From: Shimia isoporae
GTDB taxonomy: Bacteria > Pseudomonadota > Alphaproteobacteria > Rhodobacterales > Rhodobacteraceae
Direction of reading: 5' to 3'
NCBI RefSeq assembly: GCF_004346865.1
Contig: NZ_SMGR01000005.1
Span: 124,001 to 188,000 of the forward strand
DNA: 64,000 bases
The translations under genes and the position numbers were made by a program. The notes under the pieces were generated by a model. It ran no database searches. It worked only from the letters and a program-made list of their open reading frames with translations, and had not been told where the DNA came from. Positions 1 to 7,880 of the stretch are shown here, in pieces (position 1 is the stretch's first letter; every line of letters begins with the position of its first letter).

Positions 1-69
1 GTCCAGATGGAGAAGCGCCAGACCTTCGGCGAAGCCATGGGCGACCTACTGGGCAAGGAGCGGTTCTGA
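1..69 (+). CDS. C-terminal end of a phage gene (5' truncated by window edge)
   Basis: The first 69 bases are open in frame 1 and end in TGA at 67-69, giving a 22-residue tail that ends in GKERF. The next gene starts one base after this stop, the same spacing used elsewhere in this phage operon, so it is very probably the end of a real upstream gene. Too little is present to assign a function. Confidence 0.55.
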   Translation, partial: VQMEKRQTFGEAMGDLLGKERF

Positions 70-70
70 C

Positions 71-286
71 ATGGCCACGCAGGAGCAAATCGAGGAATAC
101 GCCGCCCTGAAAGCGGAGAACCTGACCCTCAAGGCCCAACTGGCCTACGAGGACCGCAAGCTGCACGTCGCCAAGGCCGAACGATGGGCGGAGGTCTTCG
201 AGGAAGCGCTGACCTGCGCCCCGCCCCTGCCCTCGCAGCAGAGACGCACAGAGCGCGAGATATTCGCGGCAACGGTGGAGCATTGA
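71..286 (+). CDS. Small phage protein, unknown function
   Basis: This 71-residue protein is not recognised. It is strongly charged and alpha-helical in appearance; residues about 5-45 have a leucine/alanine periodicity (EYAALKAENLTLKAQL) that suggests a short coiled coil, and a basic tail follows. Its start lies 1 bp after the stop of the preceding gene and its stop 3 bp before the next start, so it is translated as part of the phage operon. A role as an oligomerising assembly or regulatory factor is possible, but nothing in the sequence shows it. Confidence 0.6.
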   Translation: MATQEQIEEYAALKAENLTLKAQLAYEDRKLHVAKAERWAEVFEEALTCAPPLPSQQRRTEREIFAATVEH

Positions 287-289
287 ACA

Positions 290-1159
290 ATGGCAGACAA
301 CGGAAACCTCGGCGCACTGGAACGATCCGCCCCTGAACTGAACGCCACGAACCTCGCAAACACCCGCGCAGGCCTGATGGGTCAGCTTGAAGACATACTC
401 GCGTACGGCAACTTCACGTCCGAGTGGCAGGGCACCTCACTGGAACAACGCCTCATTGCCACGTTGCCCAACACGCCGCCGGGCGCTGCGCTGCGTCAAA
501 TCTGCGAGGCCCTCGGCGTCCCTTGGTCGTGGTTGTCCCGTGACCACGGCTACAACCCGCCCGTCGATCGCTCGGAAGGCACCGCCCGCACAATCGAAGT
601 CGCCAGCAGCAGCCAGACTGCGGAGCAGGCCCAAGCCGCCGCAGCCCATGCCGCAGCCATGCGGGAACTGAACGCCGCACAGGACCGCGCCAAGGCCACG
701 CTGGCCACCGCCGAAGCCGTGGGCGCACCGATCGATGAAGACACGCTGAAAATGGCCAAGGGCAGCGCCCGCAAGGCCAAGAGCCTCATCAGCCCGACCG
801 CCCGCGCCCTGCAGCGTTTGGAGGAAGCCGCTGACCTGAACGCCAGCAATGCCCGTCGCCTCGCAAAACGTCTCGACATGGCCGACCGCGCCCGCGCCGA
901 GACAGCGAACAGGATAGCCGAGAACACCAAAGCCATGATTGAGAAACGCGCCAAGGAGCGAGAGCGCTTCCGCGCCAACATGGACCGAGCCGATGCCGAA
1001 CGCGCTTTTATTGAGCGCTACGGCGAAGATTACCTCCGCATCGTCAAACGGGCGGTGCACCTGTTTCCCGACACATTCCCCTACCAGCATGTGGACGTGG
1101 AAAACCTGACGCCAGAGCAAATAAAAGCGATCTCGCGCGTCATCAAAGAGAAGCTCTAG
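290..1159 (+). CDS. Phage protein with long helical/coiled-coil region, unknown function
   Basis: The 289-residue product has a compact N-terminal part (about 1-95) containing the motif PWSWLSRDHGYNPP, followed by a long Ala/Lys/Arg/Glu-rich helical stretch (about 105-250) that should form a coiled coil. The C-terminus (HLFPDTFPYQHVDVENL) looks globular. It lies in the phage operon between two small genes and has no membrane segment or signal peptide. I do not recognise a family. Its position upstream of neck and tail genes is compatible with a virion-assembly role, which is inference from location only. Confidence 0.65.
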   Translation: MADNGNLGALERSAPELNATNLANTRAGLMGQLEDILAYGNFTSEWQGTSLEQRLIATLPNTPPGAALRQICEALGVPWSWLSRDHGYNPPVDRSEGTARTIEVASSSQTAEQAQAAAAHAAAMRELNAAQDRAKATLATAEAVGAPIDEDTLKMAKGSARKAKSLISPTARALQRLEEAADLNASNARRLAKRLDMADRARAETANRIAENTKAMIEKRAKERERFRANMDRADAERAFIERYGEDYLRIVKRAVHLFPDTFPYQHVDVENLTPEQIKAISRVIKEKL

Positions 1160-1175
1160 CGAAAGGAGAAATGCA

Positions 1176-1493
1176 ATGAGCGCTTTTTCAGAACTGGTGG
1201 GTCACAACCCGACCATGAGCAAAATCACCAAGGCCAGCCGCGACCTGAGCAAGGCCGCGATGGACGAGGTTGATCTGATGATTGACCGCGGCGAAGTGGA
1301 GGAAGGCGAACACGCCGACCAACTCCGCAAGGCCGCACGCCAGCATGGGCACGAAACCACGATGGAAGGCATCGCCGCCAACATCGCCAAGCGCGATGGG
1401 GTGTCCATCCAGAAGGCCCACGCGATCGCGGGTAAGACCGACCCCGCCTACAAAGAGGCTTATACGCGGTTCATCCGCAGCCGCGGAGCGTAA
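1176..1493 (+). CDS. Small phage protein, unknown function
   Basis: A 105-residue hydrophilic protein is preceded by a good ribosome-binding site (AAAGGAG about 7 bp before ATG), which supports this start. The sequence is rich in Asp, Glu, Lys and His and contains a segment GVSIQKAHAIAGKTDPAYKE that looks helical. There is no signal peptide, membrane span or cysteine cluster. It sits between two other uncharacterised phage genes, with 16 bp upstream and 4 bp downstream. No family was recognised. Confidence 0.65.
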   Translation: MSAFSELVGHNPTMSKITKASRDLSKAAMDEVDLMIDRGEVEEGEHADQLRKAARQHGHETTMEGIAANIAKRDGVSIQKAHAIAGKTDPAYKEAYTRFIRSRGA

Positions 1494-1497
1494 GACC

Positions 1498-2394
1498 ATG
1501 ACCGCCACCGAACTCCTGACCCATCTGCCTGCGCGGTTCGCCACGCAGGAACCCATCGTAAAGTCGCAAACCGCGCCACTGGCACTCAATGACGCCTTCG
1601 ACTTGGCTAGCGCACAGACACAACTGCGCCTGCTGGACGACGGTATGGATGGGCCAGCGGTGGCGGACCTCATCGCCAAGACAACCAGCCGCAAGGAAAG
1701 GCACCTCTCGCATTTGATGCGGCAGGGCGCTCATGCGTTTGTCGCCCATTCGCACAGCGGTGCCATCGACCAAGCCGACCTCGAAGGCCTGCGCAAGTCC
1801 ACCGATCGTGTAGTTGCGGCGACCGAAGAACACGCGCAGAACTTCCTCATCGGCTGCATGGGCCTGCGCCACATGGTGCTATCAGGCGCGGGCCCGTTTT
1901 CACCGGAGCAGGCAAACGACATTCGCAAGGCGACCATGCTGGTCGAGGTCGACAACCTCCTCGTCATGGCAGACAGCGAAATCCCGACAGCCTTTGACCA
2001 TGTGGACCTGCAAAAAGTCAGCGACCTCGCGATGGTCAAGATTATCAAAGCCACCAACGTGGGCCGCGCAAAAGCCGCCCTGAAGCGGGCCGAGAACGGC
2101 CTCGCAGACACGATGGACCGCATGGGCCTCATCACCAAGCGCCTCGAAACGCTGGCCGAGCAGGAGATCAGCGAGAACAAAACCATCGCTGCTGCCGAAA
2201 TCGCCTTCGGCAAATACAGCGTCGAAAACATGCGGCTGGAAATGGCGGACTGCGAACACGACCACGACCGCCTGCAGGACATCATCAGCGACCGCCGTGA
2301 CGCGCTGCTGGACGCGCTGGAAGCCGACAAGGCCACCAAGCAGGCGAGCGACACCGCACGCCAGAATTTCATCAACTGGGCAAAAGGAGACTGA
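1498..2394 (+). CDS. Phage protein, unknown function, helical
   Basis: The chosen ATG at 1498 follows the previous stop by 4 bp and gives a 298-residue protein beginning MTATELLTHLPARF. An in-frame upstream ATG at 1282 would overlap most of the preceding gene and is rejected. The middle (about 40-120) is mixed. Residues about 180-290 form a charged helical region (KRAENGLADTMDRMGLITKR and following) likely to be coiled coil. No catalytic motif or signal sequence is evident. The next gene starts 3 bp after its stop. Function is unknown; a structural or assembly role is only suggested by neighbours. Confidence 0.65.
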   Translation: MTATELLTHLPARFATQEPIVKSQTAPLALNDAFDLASAQTQLRLLDDGMDGPAVADLIAKTTSRKERHLSHLMRQGAHAFVAHSHSGAIDQADLEGLRKSTDRVVAATEEHAQNFLIGCMGLRHMVLSGAGPFSPEQANDIRKATMLVEVDNLLVMADSEIPTAFDHVDLQKVSDLAMVKIIKATNVGRAKAALKRAENGLADTMDRMGLITKRLETLAEQEISENKTIAAAEIAFGKYSVENMRLEMADCEHDHDRLQDIISDRRDALLDALEADKATKQASDTARQNFINWAKGD

Positions 2395-2397
2395 CCG

Positions 2398-2619
2398 ATG
2401 GCAAAGTTAAACGCCGCCCGAACCAAAGCCGCGAAAATCCTCGCCTACCGCGCCCATGCAGCGGGTGACGTAAACACCCCGACAGGCCTGACCGGACGAC
2501 AACTGAGCGAAATCGTCATCGGCATCTTGGAGCCTGACGAGGCGATGAAACAGAGACTGGTCGCCGAACTCGCGGACCGCGAAGGCCGTTTCCAACGGTT
2601 CTGGAAAATGGCCGGCTGA
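2398..2619 (+). CDS. Small basic phage protein, unknown function
   Basis: This 73-residue protein has a basic N-terminus (MAKLNAARTKAAKILAYRAH) and a C-terminal acidic helix. It resembles no family I can name. Its start is 3 bp after the previous stop, consistent with co-translation in the phage operon. The 30 bp that follow contain an AAGGAGG ribosome-binding site for the next gene. Confidence 0.6.
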   Translation: MAKLNAARTKAAKILAYRAHAAGDVNTPTGLTGRQLSEIVIGILEPDEAMKQRLVAELADREGRFQRFWKMAG

Positions 2620-2649
2620 AAAAACCCCAACCCCCAAGGAGGAAAGACA

Positions 2650-2886
2650 ATGCAAGCAGGACAACACACCCCACCCAACGCAGACGCTCACCGAGCGAAC
2701 CCGCGTCAGCCGTTCAGGTTTCAGCAGGGCACCGACAGCCTGATGCGATACCGCGACCCTGCGGCCTTCAGGGCACAGCGCATCGCACAGATTGAGGCGC
2801 ATATCGCACGGCAGAAATCGGCAGGCACTCTGAGCCCAGCACGTCGTGCGTATCTGGAACGCAAGATTGCCCTGCTGCGGGCATGA
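2650..2886 (+). CDS. Small phage protein, unknown function
   Basis: A 78-residue, Arg/Gln-rich protein with a strong ribosome-binding site (AAGGAGG) before its ATG. The N-terminal 30 residues are Pro/Asn/His-rich and probably disordered, and the remainder is helical and basic (AQRIAQIEAHIARQKSAGTL). Its stop overlaps the next start as ATGA (2883-2886), so the two are translationally coupled. No family was recognised. Confidence 0.6.
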   Translation: MQAGQHTPPNADAHRANPRQPFRFQQGTDSLMRYRDPAAFRAQRIAQIEAHIARQKSAGTLSPARRAYLERKIALLRA

Positions 2887-3179
2887 CTTGGACCGCGGAC
2901 GAACTCGATGCAATTACCCGCGCGGTCGAAGACGAATGGCCGCAGGCACTGAAGCAGTACGTCTACTTCCACAACCCCGCCTGTCTCGAGGAAGCCCAGA
3001 GCCTGATGCTGCAGGCGGTTGATCCACGCTGGCTGGAAACCGCCACGCCGCAGGAACTCGCGAGCCTCGTCCGCACCGCGGTTGAAGGCATCAAGGAGCG
3101 CGAAGACCGCGCGGACGCCGAACTGATGATGCTGCTCGGCGAATGGGAACCAAGAGACAGACAACAAAGGCTGCACTGA
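2883..3179 (+). CDS. Small acidic phage protein, unknown function
   Basis: The 98-residue acidic protein begins at an ATG that overlaps the preceding stop (ATGA) and ends 1 bp before the gp10-like gene. Residues 1-60 look globular (WTADELDAITRAVEDEWPQ). The tail is charged. In tailed phages, one or two small genes often sit between the neck and tape-measure genes, and this could be such a tail-assembly factor, but it lacks a recognisable signature. Confidence 0.6.
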   Translation: MTWTADELDAITRAVEDEWPQALKQYVYFHNPACLEEAQSLMLQAVDPRWLETATPQELASLVRTAVEGIKEREDRADAELMMLLGEWEPRDRQQRLH

Positions 3180-3180
3180 C

Positions 3181-3621
3181 ATGGTACAGATCACCGTCAC
3201 CGGATTTGACGAGGCGACCAAGACCCTCGACCTCGCTGCCGAGGCGGTGACGGACGCCGCTATCGCCGCGCGTATCGATCTGTTCAACGAGATAACGAAC
3301 GAGCAGAACCACCCGATCGATACGGGCACCGCGCGGTCAAACTGGGCTGTGCTGGGCCTCGGTGAAACAGTCAATCCCAACCACACGCCAGAGGGCCAAA
3401 TCACCACCCCAGCCGCCGCGCCTGACCCGCAGATAAACCCTGTCACCATCACCGACCTGACCAACGGGATCACCATCGGCAACTCGACCAGCTACATCCT
3501 GCGCCTGAATTACCAAGCCGGATTTGCCAATGGCGGCAAGACAGGCTGGGTCGATCGCGCCACCGCCAAGTGGCCCACCTTCTGGGCGGACGCCGTGCGT
3601 GCCCTGCAAGCCAAACTGTGA
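3181..3621 (+). CDS. HK97-gp10-like neck/tail-completion protein
   Basis: The 146-residue protein starts with a beta-like segment (MVQITVTGFDEATK), then a helix (about 15-42), and then the motif HPIDTGTARSNW (about 44-55). A D-T-G-x-x-x-x-x-W pattern after an N-terminal helix is characteristic of the HK97 gp10/minor tail families that form the tail terminator or connector region. Residues about 100-125 carry a second typical segment (NSTSYILRLNYQAG). It lies 11 bp upstream of the tape-measure gene, where such proteins are common. The family call is by motif only. Confidence 0.62.
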   Translation: MVQITVTGFDEATKTLDLAAEAVTDAAIAARIDLFNEITNEQNHPIDTGTARSNWAVLGLGETVNPNHTPEGQITTPAAAPDPQINPVTITDLTNGITIGNSTSYILRLNYQAGFANGGKTGWVDRATAKWPTFWADAVRALQAKL

Positions 3622-3632
3622 GGAACTGACCC

Positions 3633-5933
3633 ATGACCACCATCCGTCTCGGCGTTGATATTGAGGACAGCAGCCTCTCCGCCACCACCCGCAAGATGAA
3701 AACGCTGGGTGACGAAACCCAGAAGACGGGTCGCACCATCCGCGGCACATCAAACCAGACACGCCAAGCGGCGAACTCCAACGAGCAATACGCCCGCAGC
3801 GCCGACCGCGCCGAACGCGAGCAAAGGCAATTCAGGCGGGAACTGGACCGCACAAACAAGCTGTTTGCGTCCGTGCAGGCCACAGTGGGCCGCATCGGCG
3901 TGGCTCTTGCCGCCTTCGTAGGCGTCCGAGAGTTCATCCAACTGGGCGCGGACGCCTTGGAGGCCGCAGATGCGGTGACCCAACTGGAGCAGCAATTCGA
4001 GAGGCTAGGAATTTCAGGTGAGCAGGCCCTCAATCGCCTGACCGCCGCCTCCAACCGCCTCGGCGTGTCCAGAGAGGCAATCGGCCAAGTGGCAACCGGA
4101 CTGGCGCTGACCCGAGAGCAATCGGGCCTGACCGCTGATGAGGTATTCCGCGCATCCGAAAACCTGATCGCACTGGGTCGCGTGACAGGCGTGACCCAAG
4201 TGGGCCTGCAGAACGCGCTCGTTCAGTTCAACCAATCACTTAGCTCCGGTTTTTTGCGTCTCGAAGAATACAACAGCATCGCGGAACAGTTTCCGGCACT
4301 CATTCAGGAACTGGCAAAAGAACTCGGCGTGGGCGTGGGCGAACTGCGAGCGCTGGCAGCAGAGGGCAAAATCACCAGCGACGTGCTGGGTCAAATCGCG
4401 GTCAATCTTGACGTTGACACATCAGGCCTCGACGAACTGACCGATGTGGCGTTCACCCGCCTGTCCAACGAATGGGACCGCCTGCTCGCCACAATGGGCC
4501 GCAGCCTATCCGAAAGCGCAAAGGGATGGGCCGAAACGATCGCCGACGTGGTCGGCGGAGCCGCGGACAGCCTCGAAGAACTGGAAATCGTCGCCCGCAT
4601 TGACCCGACAGGCATCACAGGCGGCGTGGGCCTGCCCTCTCGCGGCCAAAGCCTGCTCGAACAACGCCTGCTGGAAGCCCAGCGCATCCTGCGCGAAACC
4701 CAAGCGGAGGCCCAACGGCTGGAAGAAGCGATCGAACGGGTCGAGAACCGACCGCGTGTGCGTGGCGGTCGCAACCGCGCCATCGAAAACCTCAACCAGC
4801 AACTGCAGGAAACCCAGTCCTTCGCGGCGCAGGTACTGCAAATCGTCAACGCGCTCATCACCGCGACGGGCGAGGCAGAAGACGCCGCACGACAGGCGGC
4901 AGACGATGCCCTGCGCGATGCCACCGGAGGCGGACCAGACGCCGCCAGAGAGGCCGCACGCACAGCCGCCACGGTGTCCACGGTCGTTACCACCTCGACC
5001 ACCACGACCACGGCAGGCGGAGGACGCCGTGAACTGCGGTTCTGGAAAGAGCGGGCCGAACTGACCCAGAGTGTCGCCGAAGCCGAACTGGAACTGCAGC
5101 GCATCCAGAGCGGCGCGGTGGTGGACCTCAACCAATACCGCCAAGTCCAAGACCTCCTGAACCTCGCCAAAGAGGAAGGCATCCAACTGACCGAGCAGCA
5201 AATCGCCGCCATCCGCGAGGAAGTGGCGCTGCGCGGAGACATACTGGACCAAATCCAAGAAATCGAAGACCTGCGGGACGCCTACGAGGAACTGGGCGAC
5301 ACCATCTCGAGCGAAGTGGTGGACGCCGCAGGGGAACTGGGCGCAGCGCTTGGTGCAGCCGTGGCCACAGGCGAAGACCTCGGCGATGCCCTGCGCACAG
5401 CCGCGGCAGATGTGGGCCGAGAGGCACTCGAACAACTGGGCGACGCGGTGACCGACCTGCTCATCCAACTGGTGGAGGCCCAGATTGAAGCGAAGACGCT
5501 GGGCGAGATTTTCGCAGGCATCGGAACAGGAGGCGGCAGCAGCGGAGGCGGCATCGGAAACCTCATCGCCTCGCTGTTCAATTTCGACCCGTTCGGAAGC
5601 TTCGGCATCCCCGCACTGGCCAACGGCGGCATCACGGCAGCGAATAGCCCGACGCTGGCGGTCGTGGGCGATGCACCGGAGCCCGAAGTCATCACTCCGC
5701 TTTCGCGTCTCCCGCAGGTCGCAGCCGCCGCAGGCGCAACCCCGCAAACCAATGTCATCATCAACACCGAAGCGGGACTGGAAGCCACCGCGGAAACAGA
5801 CGCGAATGGAGACACAGTGGTGAGCGTTGTCCGCGCCACACTCGATGAACTAGACCGCCGCGTCGAACGCGGAGGAAACACCACGTCCCGCGCCTTTGAA
5901 AGCGCCTTCGGGCTGAGACGGACGGGGAACTGA
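3633..5933 (+). CDS. Phage tail tape-measure protein
   Basis: This 766-residue protein sets tail length and is threaded through the tail tube. The N-terminus begins with a beta-like segment and a charged coiled coil (about 15-80). Residues about 100-260 match the tape-measure N-terminal domain, including EEYNSIAEQFPALIQELAKE and GVGELRALAAEGKI. The middle is coiled coil with a Thr/Val-rich linker (about 450-465), and residues about 510-600 contain long helices. The C-terminal motif LANGGITAANSPTLAVVGD is typical of tape-measure C-termini. The length suggests a short to medium tail (by the usual rule of roughly 1.5 angstrom per residue). The stop overlaps the next start as TGATG. Confidence 0.88.
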   Translation: MTTIRLGVDIEDSSLSATTRKMKTLGDETQKTGRTIRGTSNQTRQAANSNEQYARSADRAEREQRQFRRELDRTNKLFASVQATVGRIGVALAAFVGVREFIQLGADALEAADAVTQLEQQFERLGISGEQALNRLTAASNRLGVSREAIGQVATGLALTREQSGLTADEVFRASENLIALGRVTGVTQVGLQNALVQFNQSLSSGFLRLEEYNSIAEQFPALIQELAKELGVGVGELRALAAEGKITSDVLGQIAVNLDVDTSGLDELTDVAFTRLSNEWDRLLATMGRSLSESAKGWAETIADVVGGAADSLEELEIVARIDPTGITGGVGLPSRGQSLLEQRLLEAQRILRETQAEAQRLEEAIERVENRPRVRGGRNRAIENLNQQLQETQSFAAQVLQIVNALITATGEAEDAARQAADDALRDATGGGPDAAREAARTAATVSTVVTTSTTTTTAGGGRRELRFWKERAELTQSVAEAELELQRIQSGAVVDLNQYRQVQDLLNLAKEEGIQLTEQQIAAIREEVALRGDILDQIQEIEDLRDAYEELGDTISSEVVDAAGELGAALGAAVATGEDLGDALRTAAADVGREALEQLGDAVTDLLIQLVEAQIEAKTLGEIFAGIGTGGGSSGGGIGNLIASLFNFDPFGSFGIPALANGGITAANSPTLAVVGDAPEPEVITPLSRLPQVAAAAGATPQTNVIINTEAGLEATAETDANGDTVVSVVRATLDELDRRVERGGNTTSRAFESAFGLRRTGN

Positions 5934-7195
5934 TGGCCGCACTGACCCCTGCCGAACGCATCGAGCGCCTGATCGCCGCCACCGCCAAGTTCGAGGGCTT
6001 GGTGGGCGCGATGTGGGAGCAAACCCTGCGCAGCCTCGACAGCATCACCCTCAAAGAGTTGGAGGACATTCTGAGCCCGTTGCGTGGCCAGACACCCGCC
6101 CAGATACGGGCGGCGCTACAGAACACCATCAGCACGGCTCTGACGCAGGGCGCGATCGACAGCGCCGAGACGGCAGAACTACTGGACGAGTTCAACGCGG
6201 TGGCCTTGGAGAATTACAATACAGCGGTCAGAGACGGTATGGCTGCAGCGAGGGCAGCGCGGGCCCCAGTCCGACTGACCGAAAAAGACCTACTGAAAGA
6301 ACTGAAGGCAGACGCGCAGACGGTGGCGGAGTTTAACGCTGCTCGCCAAATGCCCGACAGCCCGTTCGCCTCCACCGCCACAACGACCCGCCTGTTAAAC
6401 CCAACCGTCCGCAATATCGCCGCCAACTGGCGGGCCAATTTCATCGTCGAAGTGAGCGCCAACCAAGCCGAGGTCGCCATGGCCCATGTGCGGGCGGGAC
6501 TGGAAGCGGGCCTCAACGAGCGTACCATCGCCCGCAACATCAAGACCACCATCGGCCTGACCGAACGCCAGAGCGCAATCGTCGCCAGTTACAGCAACGA
6601 CCTCGACCGCGTGATTGACGGGACCAAGACCAGCCTGAAGGACTGGGGCATCACGGACGGGCAAATCCTGAAGCCGAGCAAAGGCAGCGACGGCTACACA
6701 AACACCTTTCCGGTGGACCGCGACGGCAACCCGACAGACGGCATCCTGAACCGCCGCCTGCGCGATCGCCGCTGGGACAGAACCATGCAAAACGCGGTCT
6801 ACGGCACCGACCAGCAGAAGGCACAGGCCCGCGCCCTGCTGAAAAAGCGCAAGGCCGAACTGGTCGAGAACTACAGCAAGAACTGGAAGCGCTACCGTGG
6901 CAACACCATCGCCCGCACAGAGGCCCAACGCCTCGCAGGCATTGCCCAACACGAAGGCTGGAAGGCAGCAGAGCAAAACCTGACCTTTGGGCGGATGGTT
7001 AAAACGTGGGCCACGTCTGGTGATAGCCGGGTGCGCAACAGCCACCGCGCCGCCGCGCGTCGTTACGCCAAGGAGCCGCTACCGCTCAATGCGATGTTTG
7101 AAAGCCCAGACAGCTACGGCCAACCCGCACTGGTGCCCGCCGCGACCAGCATCAACTGCCGATGTATGAGCCGCGTGAAAGTGGTTTTTGACTGA
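5933..7195 (+). CDS. Minor head protein, Mu F / SPP1 gp7 family
   Basis: The 420-residue protein ends in the hallmarks of phage head-morphogenesis proteins: RGNTIARTEAQRLA (about 322-336), a TWATSGDSRVRNSH segment (358-371), and the terminal SINCRC cysteine pair (about 406-411). The N-terminal two-thirds are helical. Family members bind the portal and are packaged in the capsid. Its placement directly after the tape-measure gene, overlapping it by one base, is odd, since these genes normally follow the portal gene at the start of the head module. Rearrangement or a different module logic is likely. Confidence 0.78.
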   Translation: MAALTPAERIERLIAATAKFEGLVGAMWEQTLRSLDSITLKELEDILSPLRGQTPAQIRAALQNTISTALTQGAIDSAETAELLDEFNAVALENYNTAVRDGMAAARAARAPVRLTEKDLLKELKADAQTVAEFNAARQMPDSPFASTATTTRLLNPTVRNIAANWRANFIVEVSANQAEVAMAHVRAGLEAGLNERTIARNIKTTIGLTERQSAIVASYSNDLDRVIDGTKTSLKDWGITDGQILKPSKGSDGYTNTFPVDRDGNPTDGILNRRLRDRRWDRTMQNAVYGTDQQKAQARALLKKRKAELVENYSKNWKRYRGNTIARTEAQRLAGIAQHEGWKAAEQNLTFGRMVKTWATSGDSRVRNSHRAAARRYAKEPLPLNAMFESPDSYGQPALVPAATSINCRCMSRVKVVFD

Positions 7196-7211
7196 AGGAG
7201 CGGAAAAGCCC

Positions 7212-7682
7212 ATGAGCGAACGCGAAAACCTGCTCGCGTTGATTAACGGCAAAATCGATCGACGAGACGAAGACCACGCGCCTGTCACCACCATGGCAGA
7301 CGCGATGAAAGCCATGGCTGCACAGGAAGTGGCGATCAGGAAGCGGGTGGAAAGCCAAGGCGGTGACCATGTCTGCCTGTGGTGCGGCAAGCCCATGCCC
7401 GAGAAGCGCTCAAGCACCTGCTGCTCCAAGACCTGCAAGCGGAAACACCAAGGCGTTATGACCAGCATCGGTGACGACCCTGTCGACAGCACCCAGTTTG
7501 AAAAACCCGAAGACGGTCGGAAGCAGCGGAATGTGGCTGTCGAAGACCTGACCGCCAAGGGCGAGGCGTGGGCCCGCCGCAAGATTGAACGCGCCAAGTG
7601 GGAGAAGGAGCAAGGCCTCGTCTCCGACACCCGCCACACCCACGATGAACACAGCAGGACGCGACCGAGGGCGATGAAGTAA
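7212..7682 (+). CDS. Phage zinc-finger-like protein (C4 cluster)
   Basis: I start this protein at ATG 7212, about 10 bp after a GAAGGAG site, rather than at a GTG/ATG-like codon upstream at 7188 that overlaps the previous gene; this gives 156 residues. Residues 55-75 contain a likely zinc-binding cluster, C-x2-C-x11-CC-x3-C (CLWCGK ... CCSKTCKRKH). The C-terminus HTHDEHSRTRPRAMK is repeated almost exactly at the end of the next small ORF. Nucleic-acid binding is inferred from the finger and basic charge. It is the first of three consecutive cysteine-cluster ORFs. Confidence 0.7.
   Translation: MSERENLLALINGKIDRRDEDHAPVTTMADAMKAMAAQEVAIRKRVESQGGDHVCLWCGKPMPEKRSSTCCSKTCKRKHQGVMTSIGDDPVDSTQFEKPEDGRKQRNVAVEDLTAKGEAWARRKIERAKWEKEQGLVSDTRHTHDEHSRTRPRAMK
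7626..7672 (+). repeat. 47-bp near-identical repeat, copy 1
   Basis: This stretch matches 7824-7870 at 44 of 47 positions. The offset is 198 bp, a multiple of three, and both copies are read in the same frame to encode HTHDEHSRTRP plus a basic tail. It marks a partial duplication of the 3' end of the upstream gene. Confidence 0.85.
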
Positions 7683-7687
7683 TCAGG

Positions 7688-7716
7688 ATCAAGTCATCCA
7701 ACTTGGATGACTTGAT
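7688..7716. repeat. Perfect palindrome 1 (14-bp arms, 1-nt centre)
   Basis: The left arm ATCAAGTCATCCAA (7688-7701) and right arm TTGGATGACTTGAT (7703-7716) are exact reverse complements around a single C. The central core CATCCAACTTGGATG recurs 52 bp downstream. With only one unpaired base it is better suited to binding a protein dimer than to folding as a hairpin. It could be a phage repressor operator, but it also lies where a coding repeat may exist. Confidence 0.75.
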
Positions 7717-7718
7717 TG

Positions 7719-7880
7719 ATGGCAAAGTTCGGCGCTTGGCTTGTTTCATCCAACTTGGATGAAACCCTGACAGGCAAAGTTCACCCTGCCGACCAGCAGG
7801 TGGCGGTTCTCGTCCCGAAGGACGACACCCTCCACACCCACGACGAACACAGCAGGACGCGACCGAAGGCTCACAAATGA
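7719..7880 (+). CDS. 53-residue small ORF coupled to the next zinc-finger gene
   Basis: An ATG at 7719 opens a 53-codon frame (MAKFGAWLVSSNLDETL...) ending in HTHDEHSRTRPKAHK. Two observations support translation: its TGA (7878-7880) overlaps the next ATG (7877) as ATGA, and its C-terminus is a near-copy of the end of the gene at 7212. It has no clear Shine-Dalgarno sequence, and a palindrome spans part of its coding region, so it may instead be a decayed remnant of a duplicated gene. Function unknown. Confidence 0.45.
   Translation: MAKFGAWLVSSNLDETLTGKVHPADQQVAVLVPKDDTLHTHDEHSRTRPKAHK
7743..7765. repeat. Perfect palindrome 2 (11-bp arms, 1-nt centre)
   Basis: GTTTCATCCAA and TTGGATGAAAC are exact reverse complements around one C. 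The core matches palindrome 1 exactly, and a following GGCAAAGTTC is also repeated at the same 52-bp spacing (7721 and 7773). The pair looks like two operator sites or the product of a tandem 52-bp duplication. Confidence 0.75.
7824..7870 (+). repeat. 47-bp near-identical repeat, copy 2
   Basis: Second copy of the repeat at 7626-7672, with three substitutions. It encodes the HTHDEHSRTRPKA tail of the 53-residue ORF. Confidence 0.85.

Noticed and set aside
437-1120. 227-codon minus-strand open frame opposite a phage gene
   Set aside because: Antisense shadow with unnatural composition and no ribosome site.
4506-5747. Long open frame on the minus strand through the tape-measure gene (413 codons)
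   Set aside because: High-GC codon use produces long antisense frames; its translation is low-complexity with many Arg/Cys/His and no family signature, and it lies antisense to a confident tape-measure gene.
7688-7782. CRISPR-like array in the palindrome repeats
   Set aside because: Only two units, no constant-length unique spacers, and no cas genes nearby.
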